Origin: DASUUR01 sp036373975
GTDB lineage: Bacteria > Patescibacteriota > Saccharimonadia > Saccharimonadales > Saccharimonadaceae
Assembly (NCBI GenBank): GCA_036373975.1
Contig: DASUUR010000031.1
Location: forward strand, 1 to 13,648
Reading direction: 5' to 3'
Length of the DNA: 13,648 nucleotides
Position numbers and translations under genes: made by a program. Shown piece by piece: positions 1-6,399 of this stretch. The notes beneath the pieces are model-generated. The model was not told the DNA's origin. It searched no databases and saw only the letters and a program-made list of their open reading frames with translations. Positions within the stretch are counted from its first letter, which is position 1, and every line of letters begins with the position of its first letter.

Positions 1-914
1 GAGCACGCAAAGAGATGCTTGTTGAGCACGGCTTTCGGCTACCAAGTGCGCTCGATAACCGTCCGCTAACCTTTAGCGAATTTGAGCGTCATATAAATAA
101 CGTTATTTATGTATCGGCGACTCCTGCTGAATATGAACTGAGCCGTTCACCAGCGCCTGCGCAACAGGTTATTCGACCGACTGGTCTGCTTGATCCCCCC
201 ATTGAAGTACGTCCAACAGAAGGCCAGATTGATGATCTGATTGCCGAGATCAGGCTGCGCATTGAAAAGCGTCAGCGCGTACTCGTGACGACACTTACTA
301 AGCGCATGGCCGAGGACCTTAGCACCTACCTGCAGGACCTCAACATTAAAACGGCTTACGTTCATTCCGATATCGATACTCTTGAGCGTGGCGATATTCT
401 GCGAGATTTGCGCTTGGGGGTATACGACGTGCTGGTTGGCATTAACTTGCTCCGCGAAGGGTTGGATTTGCCTGAGGTAAGTTTGGTGGCGATTATGGAC
501 GCCGATAAAGAGGGGTTCCTGCGCAGTGCAAGTGCGCTCGTGCAGACTATTGGCCGCGCCGCACGTCATTTAGAGGGCCGCGTTATTATGTATGCTGATC
601 GCATGACCGATTCTATGCAGTTTGCAATCAATGAAACCGATCGGCGCCGTGCTATACAAGAGGCTTACAATACCGAGCATGGCATTACGCCGCAAGGGGT
701 TGATAAAGAGATCGACGAAGGCCTGCGAGCAATTATTCCTGCCAAAGAAGATGACAAGAAGCCCAAGTTTGACCTCAAGAAGGTACCAAAAGACGAGTAC
801 GCGCACCTCATTCGTGACCTTATCTCGCAGATGGAGCTGGCGGCCGCAAACCTACAGTTCGAAAAAGCTGCTGAGCTTCGTGATTTGATTGAAGAAGTAA
901 AGCAAAAACTCTAA
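1..914 (+). CDS. uvrB: UvrABC excinuclease subunit B, 3' part (5' end outside window)
   Basis: UvrB is the DNA-damage-verifying helicase-like subunit of nucleotide excision repair; it takes over the lesion from UvrA and recruits UvrC. The open frame enters from the window edge (first full codon at base 3), so the Met at 15 is internal. The nucleotide-binding N-terminal half and the beta-hairpin are not visible. Counting from that Met, the segment GFRLPSALDNRPL (6-18) and YVSATPAEYE (32-41) are typical UvrB. The second RecA-like domain follows, with helicase motif V (GINLLREGLDLPEV, 142-155), the DADKEGFLR block (162-170) and motif VI (QTIGRAAR, 177-184). A C-terminal UVR domain (about 264-299), which binds UvrC, ends the protein in the usual way. 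The TAA stop at 912-914 is followed by only 39 bp before gatC, and those bases hold the gatC promoter; I see no terminator hairpin there. Confidence 0.97.
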   Translation, partial: ARKEMLVEHGFRLPSALDNRPLTFSEFERHINNVIYVSATPAEYELSRSPAPAQQVIRPTGLLDPPIEVRPTEGQIDDLIAEIRLRIEKRQRVLVTTLTKRMAEDLSTYLQDLNIKTAYVHSDIDTLERGDILRDLRLGVYDVLVGINLLREGLDLPEVSLVAIMDADKEGFLRSASALVQTIGRAARHLEGRVIMYADRMTDSMQFAINETDRRRAIQEAYNTEHGITPQGVDKEIDEGLRAIIPAKEDDKKPKFDLKKVPKDEYAHLIRDLISQMELAAANLQFEKAAELRDLIEEVKQKL

Positions 915-935
915 CTCCTCGACTTGGCGAAAATT

Positions 936-944
936 TGTTATACT
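936..944 (+). promoter_or_regulatory. Extended -10 promoter for the gatC operon
   Basis: TGtTATACT matches the extended -10 consensus TGnTATAAT at all but one base. No convincing -35 is seen at 16-18 bp, which is tolerated by extended -10 promoters. Only 9 nt separate the hexamer from the gatC ATG at 954, so a start site about 7 nt downstream leaves a leader of 0-3 nt. There is no Shine-Dalgarno sequence upstream of that ATG, which fits leaderless translation. Confidence 0.7.
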
Positions 945-953
945 GAGCGAAGT

Positions 954-1244
954 ATGACAAACATCTCACGCGAAGAGGTGGGCAGACTTGCTCGCCTAAG
1001 TAATATAGAATTATCCGATAGTGAAACGGAACGCTTACAGACTGAACTTGCTAACATCCTAGGTTACGTGCAGCAGCTTAGCGGGCTTGATACCGAGAAC
1101 ACACCGCCTACCTACCAGGTCACAGACGATAACCACGCGCGTCGCGCGGATGAAGTGATTGACTACGGTGTATCAACAGCCGACTTACTGGCTAATGCGC
1201 CGGAAACGCAAGATCAACAGATTAAAGTACCAAAGGTATTATAA
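954..1244 (+). CDS. gatC: Asp-tRNA(Asn)/Glu-tRNA(Gln) amidotransferase subunit C
   Basis: GatC is the small subunit that wraps around and stabilises the GatA-GatB pair in the amidotransferase converting mischarged Glu-tRNA(Gln), and often Asp-tRNA(Asn), to the amidated form. The 96-residue product begins MTNISREEVGRLARLSNIEL, the standard N-terminal helix. It carries the ELANILGYVQQLSGLDTE block near 36-53 and ends in KVPKVL, the conserved GatC tail. An in-frame ATG at 924 would add ten residues unlike the family, and the promoter -10 lies inside that extension, so 954 is chosen. The TAA stop overlaps the gatA ATG by one base, which suggests translational coupling. Length and C-terminus are normal for the family. 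Confidence 0.95.
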   Translation: MTNISREEVGRLARLSNIELSDSETERLQTELANILGYVQQLSGLDTENTPPTYQVTDDNHARRADEVIDYGVSTADLLANAPETQDQQIKVPKVL

Positions 1245-2653
1245 TGGCAGTACTCGCAAAGATCGTCGCCGATATTACTGGTGGAAAAACGACTGCTCTA
1301 GAGCAGGTGCAACAGGCACTTGAACGGGCGAAGGCCGACACAACTCATGCCTTGCTCTCGCTGATCGAGGTGCAAGCGCTTGAACGGGCAAAGGCCATTG
1401 ATGCGCGCATCGCAGCCGGTGAAGATGTTGGCCGGTTGGCCGGCGTGCCGTTTGTTGCAAAAGATAATTTCTTAGTCTTTGGTGCCCCCACCACCGCAGC
1501 TAGTAAGATGCTCGAGAATTTCAAGGCCCCATTCCAGGCAACGGCGATTGAAAAGCTCGAGGCCGAAGGAGCGATCTGTATTGGTAAAGCGAATCTTGAT
1601 GCATTTGCGCATGGCGGAAGCACCGAGAATTCTGCCTTTGGTCCTACTACGAACGCCCTTGATTCAGAACGGGTGGCCGGAGGTAGCTCGGGGGGTTCGG
1701 CGGTTGCCGTGGCGCGTGGCATTGTTCCTTTTGCTCTTGGCACTGATACAGGTGGATCGATTCGCCAGCCAGCCAGCTTTAATGGCGTAGTAGGCGTAAA
1801 ACCCACATATGGTACAGTAAGCCGCTATGGGGTAGTTGCAATGGCAAGCAGCACAGACGTAATCGGACCGATTACAGGCACAGTAGAAGATGCTGAGCTA
1901 GTCTTGGCTGTTATGGCGGGACAAGATGAGCGCGACGGCACGACATTGCCGGATTTCTTTGTGCCCCTGGAGTCGCATGGTGACAAAAAACGCATAGGTA
2001 TTATTAAAGAGTGGATGGGTGAAGGTGTTGACCCGGAGGTGCGTAGCGCGCTCGAGGCAAAGATTGAATCGCTTCGCCAAGCCGGCCATCATGTTCATGA
2101 GGTCACTCTGCCTATGGCGCACTACAGTCTTGCGATGTATTACATAATTGTGCCAGCAGAGATTAGCTCAAACTTAGCGCGTTACGACGGTATTCGTTAT
2201 GGACACAGGGCGCAGGCACAGACGCTTGCGGAGCTATATGGTCGTAGTCGCGACGAAGGCTTTGTCGACGAAAACAAACGGCGCATTATGATTGGGAGTT
2301 ACGTACTGTCGAGCGGTTATTTTGATGCCTACTACAAGCAGGCGCAGAAGGCTCGCACACTGTTAATCAATGAGTTTAATGAGCTCCTCAAGCATAACGA
2401 CGTGCTTATTGCTCCGGTTGCGCCAACGCCTGCCTTTAAGCTTGGTGAGAATACCGATGATCCAGTCAAGATGTATCTGTCAGATATTATGACGGTGTCA
2501 CCAAGCCTTGCAGGCCTGCCGGCCGTGAGTATACCCGTAGGAGCTACTGCTACCGGGTTGTCAATTGGCATGCAGATTATCGGTCAGCGTCGAGCTGATG
2601 CGGCCGTGCTGGCATTTGCAAAAGCACTAACAGGAGAAGAAAACAATGGATAG
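1244..2653 (+). CDS. gatA: Asp-tRNA(Asn)/Glu-tRNA(Gln) amidotransferase subunit A (glutaminase)
   Basis: GatA is the amidase-signature subunit that hydrolyses glutamine and channels ammonia to GatB. The 469-residue protein has the complete Lys-cisSer-Ser triad: K73 in GVPFVAKDN, S148 in GGSSGGS and S172 in DTGGSIRQP. The 75- and 24-residue spacings match known amidase-signature enzymes. The VKPTYGTVSRYGVVAMASS block follows at about 185-203, and the C-terminal SPSLAGLPAVSIPVG segment is also typical. The ATG overlaps the gatC TAA (TAATG), with an AAAGG at 1232-1236 as SD. Its last codons overlap the next gene by 8 bp. Near the N-terminus the words QALERAKA and QALERAKA recur exactly 20 residues apart in a region that is variable in the family. 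The organism therefore appears to use the indirect route to Gln-tRNA and possibly Asn-tRNA. Confidence 0.97.
   Translation: MAVLAKIVADITGGKTTALEQVQQALERAKADTTHALLSLIEVQALERAKAIDARIAAGEDVGRLAGVPFVAKDNFLVFGAPTTAASKMLENFKAPFQATAIEKLEAEGAICIGKANLDAFAHGGSTENSAFGPTTNALDSERVAGGSSGGSAVAVARGIVPFALGTDTGGSIRQPASFNGVVGVKPTYGTVSRYGVVAMASSTDVIGPITGTVEDAELVLAVMAGQDERDGTTLPDFFVPLESHGDKKRIGIIKEWMGEGVDPEVRSALEAKIESLRQAGHHVHEVTLPMAHYSLAMYYIIVPAEISSNLARYDGIRYGHRAQAQTLAELYGRSRDEGFVDENKRRIMIGSYVLSSGYFDAYYKQAQKARTLLINEFNELLKHNDVLIAPVAPTPAFKLGENTDDPVKMYLSDIMTVSPSLAGLPAVSIPVGATATGLSIGMQIIGQRRADAAVLAFAKALTGEENNG
2632..2636 (+). promoter_or_regulatory. Shine-Dalgarno sequence inside the gatA 3' end
   Basis: AGGAG lies 9 nt upstream of the ATG at 2646 and within the last codons of gatA. 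It favours 2646 over the in-frame ATG at 2655 as the start of the HEPN-like gene. Confidence 0.6.
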
Positions 2654-3059
2654 TATGATCGTTATTATGTTTGTGGCCATTATATTCATTGGCGTTCTTT
2701 TGCTCGTTATTGTGGCAGCCACGCGCAAAACACCAGCTGGCATTGATCGCGAGGTGTTTAGGAGCAAGTGGCTTAGCATTGAACGCAGCCTTACGGGGGA
2801 TGTGGCGGCGAATCACTTAGCAATACTCAATGCCGACAAACTACTCGATCAGGCGCTTAAGGCGCGTCGCTTTAACGGCGAAACATTGGGTGAGCGACTA
2901 AAGAGTGCCCAAAAGCAACTGAGTAACCCAAATGCTGTGTGGGCGGCCCATAAATTGCGCAATAAAATTGCACATGAAGATGTAAATATTTCCTTGCCAA
3001 CAACACGCCAAGCCTTGAAGGCGTTCAAAATCGCGCTGAAAGACCTAGGAGCCCTATGA
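2646..3059 (+). CDS. Membrane-anchored HEPN-like domain protein between gatA and gatB
   Basis: I cannot name this 137-residue protein. One hydrophobic segment (about 4-25) is followed by the basic residues RK, suggesting a single N-terminal membrane anchor with the rest in the cytoplasm. Residues 33-137 read as a bundle of four to five helices. They contain AHKLRNKIAHE, in which R105-N-K-I-A-H110 is an Rx4H motif with Asn after the Arg, the signature of HEPN domains. HEPN proteins are commonly RNA-binding or ribonucleolytic, but some family members are inactive or structural. The segment NADKLLDQALKARRF...GETLGERLK resembles conserved hypothetical proteins of CPR bacteria, as far as I recall. 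The gene overlaps gatA by 8 bp and gatB by 4 bp (ATGA), so it is co-translated with the amidotransferase subunits. Nuclease activity is an inference from the motif alone. Confidence 0.82.
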   Translation: MDSMIVIMFVAIIFIGVLLLVIVAATRKTPAGIDREVFRSKWLSIERSLTGDVAANHLAILNADKLLDQALKARRFNGETLGERLKSAQKQLSNPNAVWAAHKLRNKIAHEDVNISLPTTRQALKAFKIALKDLGAL

Positions 3060-4537
3060 TTAAGCAAGAAATTCTAGATACATACGAAGCAACAATAGGC
3101 ATTGAGTGTCATGTGCAGCTAAAAACAAAGACAAAACTCTTTTCAGGAGCTGATAACGACGCTCGTGACAAAGCCCCGAACACAGTAGTAAGCCCAGTGG
3201 ATTTTGGCTTTCCTGGGGTGCTGCCAGTATTGAATGAGGCGGCGGTCGTTTTAGCAATACGGGCCGGCATTGCACTCAACAGTGAAGTGGCGACACTAAG
3301 TCGTTTTGACCGCAAGCACTATTTCTACCCTGATTTACCAAAAGGCTATCAGATCACCCAGCTCCACGAGCCGATCATTGGTGCTGGATTGATAGATGCG
3401 CCACTGCCCAGTGGTGGAAGCGTCAAGGTGCGCATTCATCATGCTCACCTCGAGGAAGATGCGGGTAAGCTAACACACCCGGCTGGAGCTGATTACAGTC
3501 TCGTCGATCTTAACCGTGCGGGCACACCGCTAATTGAAATTGTCTCCGAAGCCGATATGCATACGCCCGAAGAGGCCAAGGCTTATGCGCAAGAGCTTTA
3601 CTTACTAATGACCTATGCCGGCGTGACCAATGGCGATTTGTATCATGGCAATATGCGTTTCGATGTCAATATATCAGTAGCTAAGAAGGGGGCTGATAAG
3701 TGGGGAACTCGTGCCGAAATTAAAAACCTTAACTCCTTCCGTAGTGTTGAAAAAGCCGCCGAGTACGAGTTTAAGCGCCAAATAGCAGTGCTTGAGGCTG
3801 GCCAGCAGGTTGTCCAGGAGACTCGCGGTTGGAACGACGCCAAGCTCGAAACATTTAGCCAGCGCAGCAAAGAAGATGCGCAAGACTATCGCTATTTCCC
3901 GGATGCTGATATCCCGCCAGTGCATATTTCTCAAGAAGAGATTGACGAAGTGCGCTCGCACATGCCGCTATTACCGCCAGTATATCGCGCGGCTTGGGCC
4001 GAGCTAGGCCTAGACTCTTCAGTTGTCGGTGCCCTTTTGGCTTCGCAGCAGAATGCGGCGCTGATTTATGATTTACAGCAAACTGCTGGAGCCAGCACCG
4101 CACGTAGAGTAGCGTATTGGTTTGCGAGTGCAATCGACACTAAACCAGATAGTGATACTACAGAGGTGTTGCAAGCTGGAGCCATTCCACCTACAAGCTT
4201 CATAGAACTCGCCGCGATGGTCGAAAAGAATGAGCTCAGCTCGACGGCCGCCAAGGACGTATTTAATGAAATGCTCCGCAGCCAAGAGGCTCCTCGGGCG
4301 ATTGCCGAGCGGAAGAATCTCATCCAAGAGAATGACGAAGCAGCAATAATCGCTATAGTTGAAGCTGTGCTTGCTGATCCCACTTCACAGAAGGCGTTAG
4401 CAGATATAAAAAAGGGTAATGAAAAAGCAATTGGTTTTTTGGTGGGGCAGGTTATGAAACAGTCAAAGGGCAAAGCTCACCCGGGTATTGCTCAGAAGCT
4501 GCTTAAAGAAAGGATGGAGCATGAAACGTCCAACTAA
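3056..4537 (+). CDS. gatB: Asp-tRNA(Asn)/Glu-tRNA(Gln) amidotransferase subunit B
   Basis: GatB binds the mischarged tRNA, activates the Glu/Asp side chain with ATP and transfers the ammonia delivered by GatA. The 493-residue protein shows the family hallmarks in order: IGIECHVQLKTKTKLFSG (14-31; H19 is the likely metal ligand), FDRKHYFYPDLPKGYQITQ (84-102), HLEEDAGK (131-138) and NRAGTPLIEIVSE (153-165). The HGNMRFDVNISV and GTRAEIKNLNSFRSVEKA blocks follow. The last 150 residues form the helical tail with a YqeY-like end (GFLVGQVMKQSKGKAHPG), used for tRNA recognition. The ATG overlaps the preceding TGA (ATGA), and AGGAG at 3047-3051 is a good SD. Its end overlaps galU by 17 bp. Length is normal and nothing conserved appears lost. 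Confidence 0.97.
   Translation: MIKQEILDTYEATIGIECHVQLKTKTKLFSGADNDARDKAPNTVVSPVDFGFPGVLPVLNEAAVVLAIRAGIALNSEVATLSRFDRKHYFYPDLPKGYQITQLHEPIIGAGLIDAPLPSGGSVKVRIHHAHLEEDAGKLTHPAGADYSLVDLNRAGTPLIEIVSEADMHTPEEAKAYAQELYLLMTYAGVTNGDLYHGNMRFDVNISVAKKGADKWGTRAEIKNLNSFRSVEKAAEYEFKRQIAVLEAGQQVVQETRGWNDAKLETFSQRSKEDAQDYRYFPDADIPPVHISQEEIDEVRSHMPLLPPVYRAAWAELGLDSSVVGALLASQQNAALIYDLQQTAGASTARRVAYWFASAIDTKPDSDTTEVLQAGAIPPTSFIELAAMVEKNELSSTAAKDVFNEMLRSQEAPRAIAERKNLIQENDEAAIIAIVEAVLADPTSQKALADIKKGNEKAIGFLVGQVMKQSKGKAHPGIAQKLLKERMEHETSN
4509..4514 (+). promoter_or_regulatory. Shine-Dalgarno sequence for galU inside gatB
   Basis: AAAGGA lies 6 nt before the ATG at 4521, inside the gatB C-terminal codons. It supports 4521 over the upstream in-frame ATG at 4488. 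Confidence 0.6.
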
Positions 4538-5396
4538 AGCTATAATATGCGCCGCAGGCTTAGGCACGCGGTTCTTGCCACAAACCAAGGCAATGCCTAA
4601 AGAAATGCTACCGATCATTGACCGGCCTGTTGTGCAGTTGATTGCCGAAGAAGCCGTTGCGGCTGGTGTTACGGATATCATAATCGTGACTGGTAGTACA
4701 AAACGAGCTATTGAAGATCATTTTGATCGTTCTGATGAGCTTGAAAACGATCTTCGGCACCGTGGAAAAGATGACCTTGCTACAGAAATACGCAACATTG
4801 CTGAAATGGCGAATTTTGTTTATGTTCGCCAAAAGGGTACGCCTAAGGGCAACGCCCGTCCAGTATTGAACGCGGCGCACCTTATCGATGACGACGAGCC
4901 TTTCTTTGTGTTTTTTGCGGACGATTTTTTCCGGAGCGATGTTCCGCGCGCAAAACAACTTCTTGATGCACACCAGGTAACTGGGAAATCGGTAATTTCT
5001 TTGATCGAGGTGCCAATGGCGGATGCTGACAAATACGGCATGGCGGCAATTGGCGAAAAAGCCGGTGAGCGAACATTCTTGATTAAACAATTGGTTGAGA
5101 AGCCCGGCGCAGATAAGGCGCCATCGCAGTTTGCCTCTGTGGGCGGCTACTTGCTTACCCCTGACATATTACCCATCATCGCCAAAGAGCAGGTGGGCTT
5201 AGGTGGGGAGATTACTCTGGCCGATTCAATTAACGAGCTGGCCCAGCAGGATGCAGTATACGGGGAGTTTATTGTTGGCACCTGGCACGACACTGGTGAC
5301 CAGTTGAAGTATCTTAAGGCGGTGGTTGATACGGCTCTTTCGAGCGAAAAGCTTGGAGCTGATTTTGAGGCGTATTTGCGAAATCGATTGAACTAG
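4521..5396 (+). CDS. galU: UTP-glucose-1-phosphate uridylyltransferase (GalU-like nucleotidyltransferase)
   Basis: This cytoplasmic enzyme most likely makes UDP-glucose from UTP and glucose-1-phosphate, for surface glycans or nucleotide-sugar conversion. The 291-residue product starts MKRPTKAIICAAGLGTRFLPQTK, the nucleotide-binding GxGTRxLPxTK signature. It continues with MPKEMLPIIDRPVVQ and a metal-binding FADDFF (132-137). VEKP (192-195) gives K194, the sugar-phosphate lysine, and GGEITLADSI (228-237) and WHDTGDQLKYLKA (255-267) follow. The usual GLGHAV sugar/uracil loop reads PKGNARPVLNA here, so the exact sugar specificity is less certain than the family. The start at 4521 is preferred because the upstream ATG adds eleven non-family residues and 4521 has its own SD. 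It overlaps gatB by 17 bp and appears to be the last gene of the gat operon; the promoter of the next unit sits on its stop codon. Confidence 0.88.
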   Translation: MKRPTKAIICAAGLGTRFLPQTKAMPKEMLPIIDRPVVQLIAEEAVAAGVTDIIIVTGSTKRAIEDHFDRSDELENDLRHRGKDDLATEIRNIAEMANFVYVRQKGTPKGNARPVLNAAHLIDDDEPFFVFFADDFFRSDVPRAKQLLDAHQVTGKSVISLIEVPMADADKYGMAAIGEKAGERTFLIKQLVEKPGADKAPSQFASVGGYLLTPDILPIIAKEQVGLGGEITLADSINELAQQDAVYGEFIVGTWHDTGDQLKYLKAVVDTALSSEKLGADFEAYLRNRLN

Positions 5397-5415
5397 TGTT
5401 AACTGGTTATACAAT
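5388..5415 (+). promoter_or_regulatory. Sigma70-type promoter for the GlsB-like gene
   Basis: TTGAAC (5388-5393), a 16-bp spacer and TACAAT (5410-5415) form a good -35/-10 pair. The -35 overlaps the last codons of galU. The predicted leader is about 20 nt and contains the SD AAGGGGG at 5431-5437. Confidence 0.6.
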
Positions 5416-5441
5416 ATCTATTAAATAAGTAAGGGGGATAT

Positions 5442-5690
5442 ATGAACTTCTTCTTGTGGATACTACTTGGTGGTATTGCTGGTTGGCTAGCAACACTGTT
5501 TACAAAGACCGATGAAGGAAATGGTATTGTCAACAATATTATCATTGGTGTCGTCGGGGCATTTATAGGTGGTGGTCTGTTTAGCTTCTTTGGCGGCAAT
5601 GATATTACTGGGTTTAACCTCTATAGCCTGTTTGTTGCTACGATTGGAGCGGTAATTCTACTTACGATTATAAAAATGGTGCGCAAATAG
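5442..5690 (+). CDS. GlsB/YeaQ/YmgE-family small membrane protein (transglycosylase-associated)
   Basis: An 82-residue, strongly hydrophobic protein with three predicted membrane helices (about 2-20, 31-55 and 62-79). The Gly-rich pattern matches the family often labelled transglycosylase-associated: GGIAGWLATLF near the start, then NNIIIGVVGAFIGGGLFSFFGG. Enterobacterial members (YeaQ, YmgE) are linked to stress or growth-phase responses, and the biochemical role is unknown. It has its own promoter at the galU stop codon and a strong SD, AAGGGGG, four bases before the ATG. It opens a cluster of four small membrane proteins, suggesting an envelope or stress function. That role is inferred from family and neighbours, not shown by the sequence. 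Confidence 0.88.
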   Translation: MNFFLWILLGGIAGWLATLFTKTDEGNGIVNNIIIGVVGAFIGGGLFSFFGGNDITGFNLYSLFVATIGAVILLTIIKMVRK

Positions 5691-5696
5691 TAGGTC

Positions 5697-5705
5697 TGCT
5701 ATACT
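5697..5705 (+). promoter_or_regulatory. Extended -10 promoter upstream of the DUF948-like gene
   Basis: TGcTATACT is an extended -10 element located 7 nt after the GlsB-like stop codon. No good -35 is seen. The predicted leader is about 48 nt to the ATG at 5760, with a weak SD (AAGG at 5747-5750). Confidence 0.55.
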
Positions 5706-5759
5706 TAGTGGTAGTGGCCCGTTAAGGCTAAATAACAAATATAAACAAGGTTATAAGAT

Positions 5760-5996
5760 ATGAGTGAAGCAGCAGAGATTCTCGTTATCATCTTATCTGT
5801 CTTTTTGGCGCTTTTCCTAGCATTGTCTATCACTCTTGTGGTGATGCTCATTAAGGTCACAAAAAAGATAAGCCTGATTGCCGATTCGGCACGTTCCACA
5901 GTAGAGCATATCGAACGAGGCGTAGTAGACATTACAACGTTTACTTCCCCTGTGTTCCTGGCAAAGTTTATTGCTCGATTATTTAAAAAGTCCTAG
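5760..5996 (+). CDS. Short DUF948/YtxG-like membrane protein
   Basis: A 78-residue protein with one long N-terminal membrane helix (about 6-32, ILVIILSVFLALFLALSITL...). An amphipathic stretch follows (VTKKISLIADSARSTVEHIERGVVDI), and the C-terminus is basic (ARLFKKS). This architecture resembles the start of DUF948 proteins such as Bacillus YtxG, but the protein is shorter than typical members, so the assignment is tentative. Its stop codon TAG overlaps the AGGAGG that serves the next gene, a YtxH-like protein. The order DUF948-like then YtxH-like is the same as in the Bacillus ytxGH stress operon, which supports the call. Initiation is likely weaker than for its neighbours because its SD is only AAGG at 9-nt spacing. 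No catalytic motif is visible. Confidence 0.75.
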   Translation: MSEAAEILVIILSVFLALFLALSITLVVMLIKVTKKISLIADSARSTVEHIERGVVDITTFTSPVFLAKFIARLFKKS

Positions 5997-6000
5997 GAGG
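5995..6000 (+). promoter_or_regulatory. Consensus Shine-Dalgarno overlapping the upstream stop codon
   Basis: AGGAGG, the full consensus, begins inside the TAG of the DUF948-like gene and lies 5 nt before the ATG at 6006. It is the strongest SD in the window and suggests high, possibly coupled translation of the YtxH-like protein. Confidence 0.8.
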
Positions 6001-6005
6001 TTGTT

Positions 6006-6317
6006 ATGGCAAAAGGTAAATTTGCGTTAGGTGCGATTGTTGGTGCGGTAGCTGGGGTCATTGCTGGCTTCTTGACTGCTCCTCAGAGTGGTAAGAAGAC
6101 CCGTCAAGATATTAAAAAGAAAGCTACCGACCTAAAGGAAACTGCCGGCGAAAAAGCGAAGGTAGCTAAAGACAAGGCCGAAGAGACTGTTTCAAAGGTC
6201 AGGGATCACCTTGAAGAAAAATCAAGTAAGCTAAAAGTCGATGCCCACGATGTTAAACGACATGCCGAGCATGCGGCCAAAGAGGTTCGCGAAGACCTAA
6301 GCCGTCGCGTAAAATAG
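6006..6317 (+). CDS. YtxH-like protein
   Basis: A 103-residue protein starting with a Gly/Ala-rich hydrophobic segment (about 6-26, FALGAIVGAVAGVIAGFLTAP). This is the typical YtxH membrane segment followed by the APxSGxxTR motif (APQSGKKTRQDI, 25-36). The remainder (about 35-103) is a charged Lys/Glu/Ala helix with a LEA-like or coiled-coil character. In Bacillus, ytxH belongs to the general stress regulon, and the molecular function is not known. The gene follows the DUF948-like gene by 9 bp with a consensus SD. A terminator-like hairpin begins 36 bp after its stop, so it may be the last gene of its transcript. Confidence 0.88.
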   Translation: MAKGKFALGAIVGAVAGVIAGFLTAPQSGKKTRQDIKKKATDLKETAGEKAKVAKDKAEETVSKVRDHLEEKSSKLKVDAHDVKRHAEHAAKEVREDLSRRVK

Positions 6318-6352
6318 TATGCATCAATCATAGTTATGCGGTAATAATAATG

Positions 6353-6386
6353 CTGGCACCGATTACAAGCGGTGTCGGTATTTTAT
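6353..6386 (+). terminator. Rho-independent terminator-like hairpin in the leader of the DUF5665 gene
   Basis: The arms 6353-6361 (CTGGCACCG) and 6370-6378 (CGGTGTCGG) pair over 9 bp including two G-T pairs, around an 8-nt loop. A T-rich tail (TATTTTAT) follows at 6379-6386. The tail ends 3 nt before the SD AAGGGG (6390-6395) of the next gene, so no promoter can fit between them. Transcription of that gene must pass through this element. Confidence 0.65.
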
Positions 6387-6399
6387 AGCAAGGGGTAGC

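Noticed and set aside
924..953. Upstream ATG extending gatC by ten residues
   Set aside because: The extension does not match GatC and contains the promoter -10; the residues after 954 start as the family does.
1305..1400. Imperfect direct repeat (QALERAKA twice, 60 bp apart) in gatA as a mobile or recombination repeat
   Set aside because: Only about 20 bp are similar, it is in frame in a variable helical region, and no flanking duplications are seen; best read as a local protein repeat or chance.
1345..1806. 153-codon minus-strand frame inside gatA
   Set aside because: Antisense to the conserved amidase core, low-complexity Ala/Pro/Ser-rich product, no initiation signals.
4608..5090. 160-codon open frame on the minus strand inside galU
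   Set aside because: It is fully antisense to a well-conserved gene, has no SD or promoter, and its product shows no recognisable motif; it is a shadow of galU codon use.
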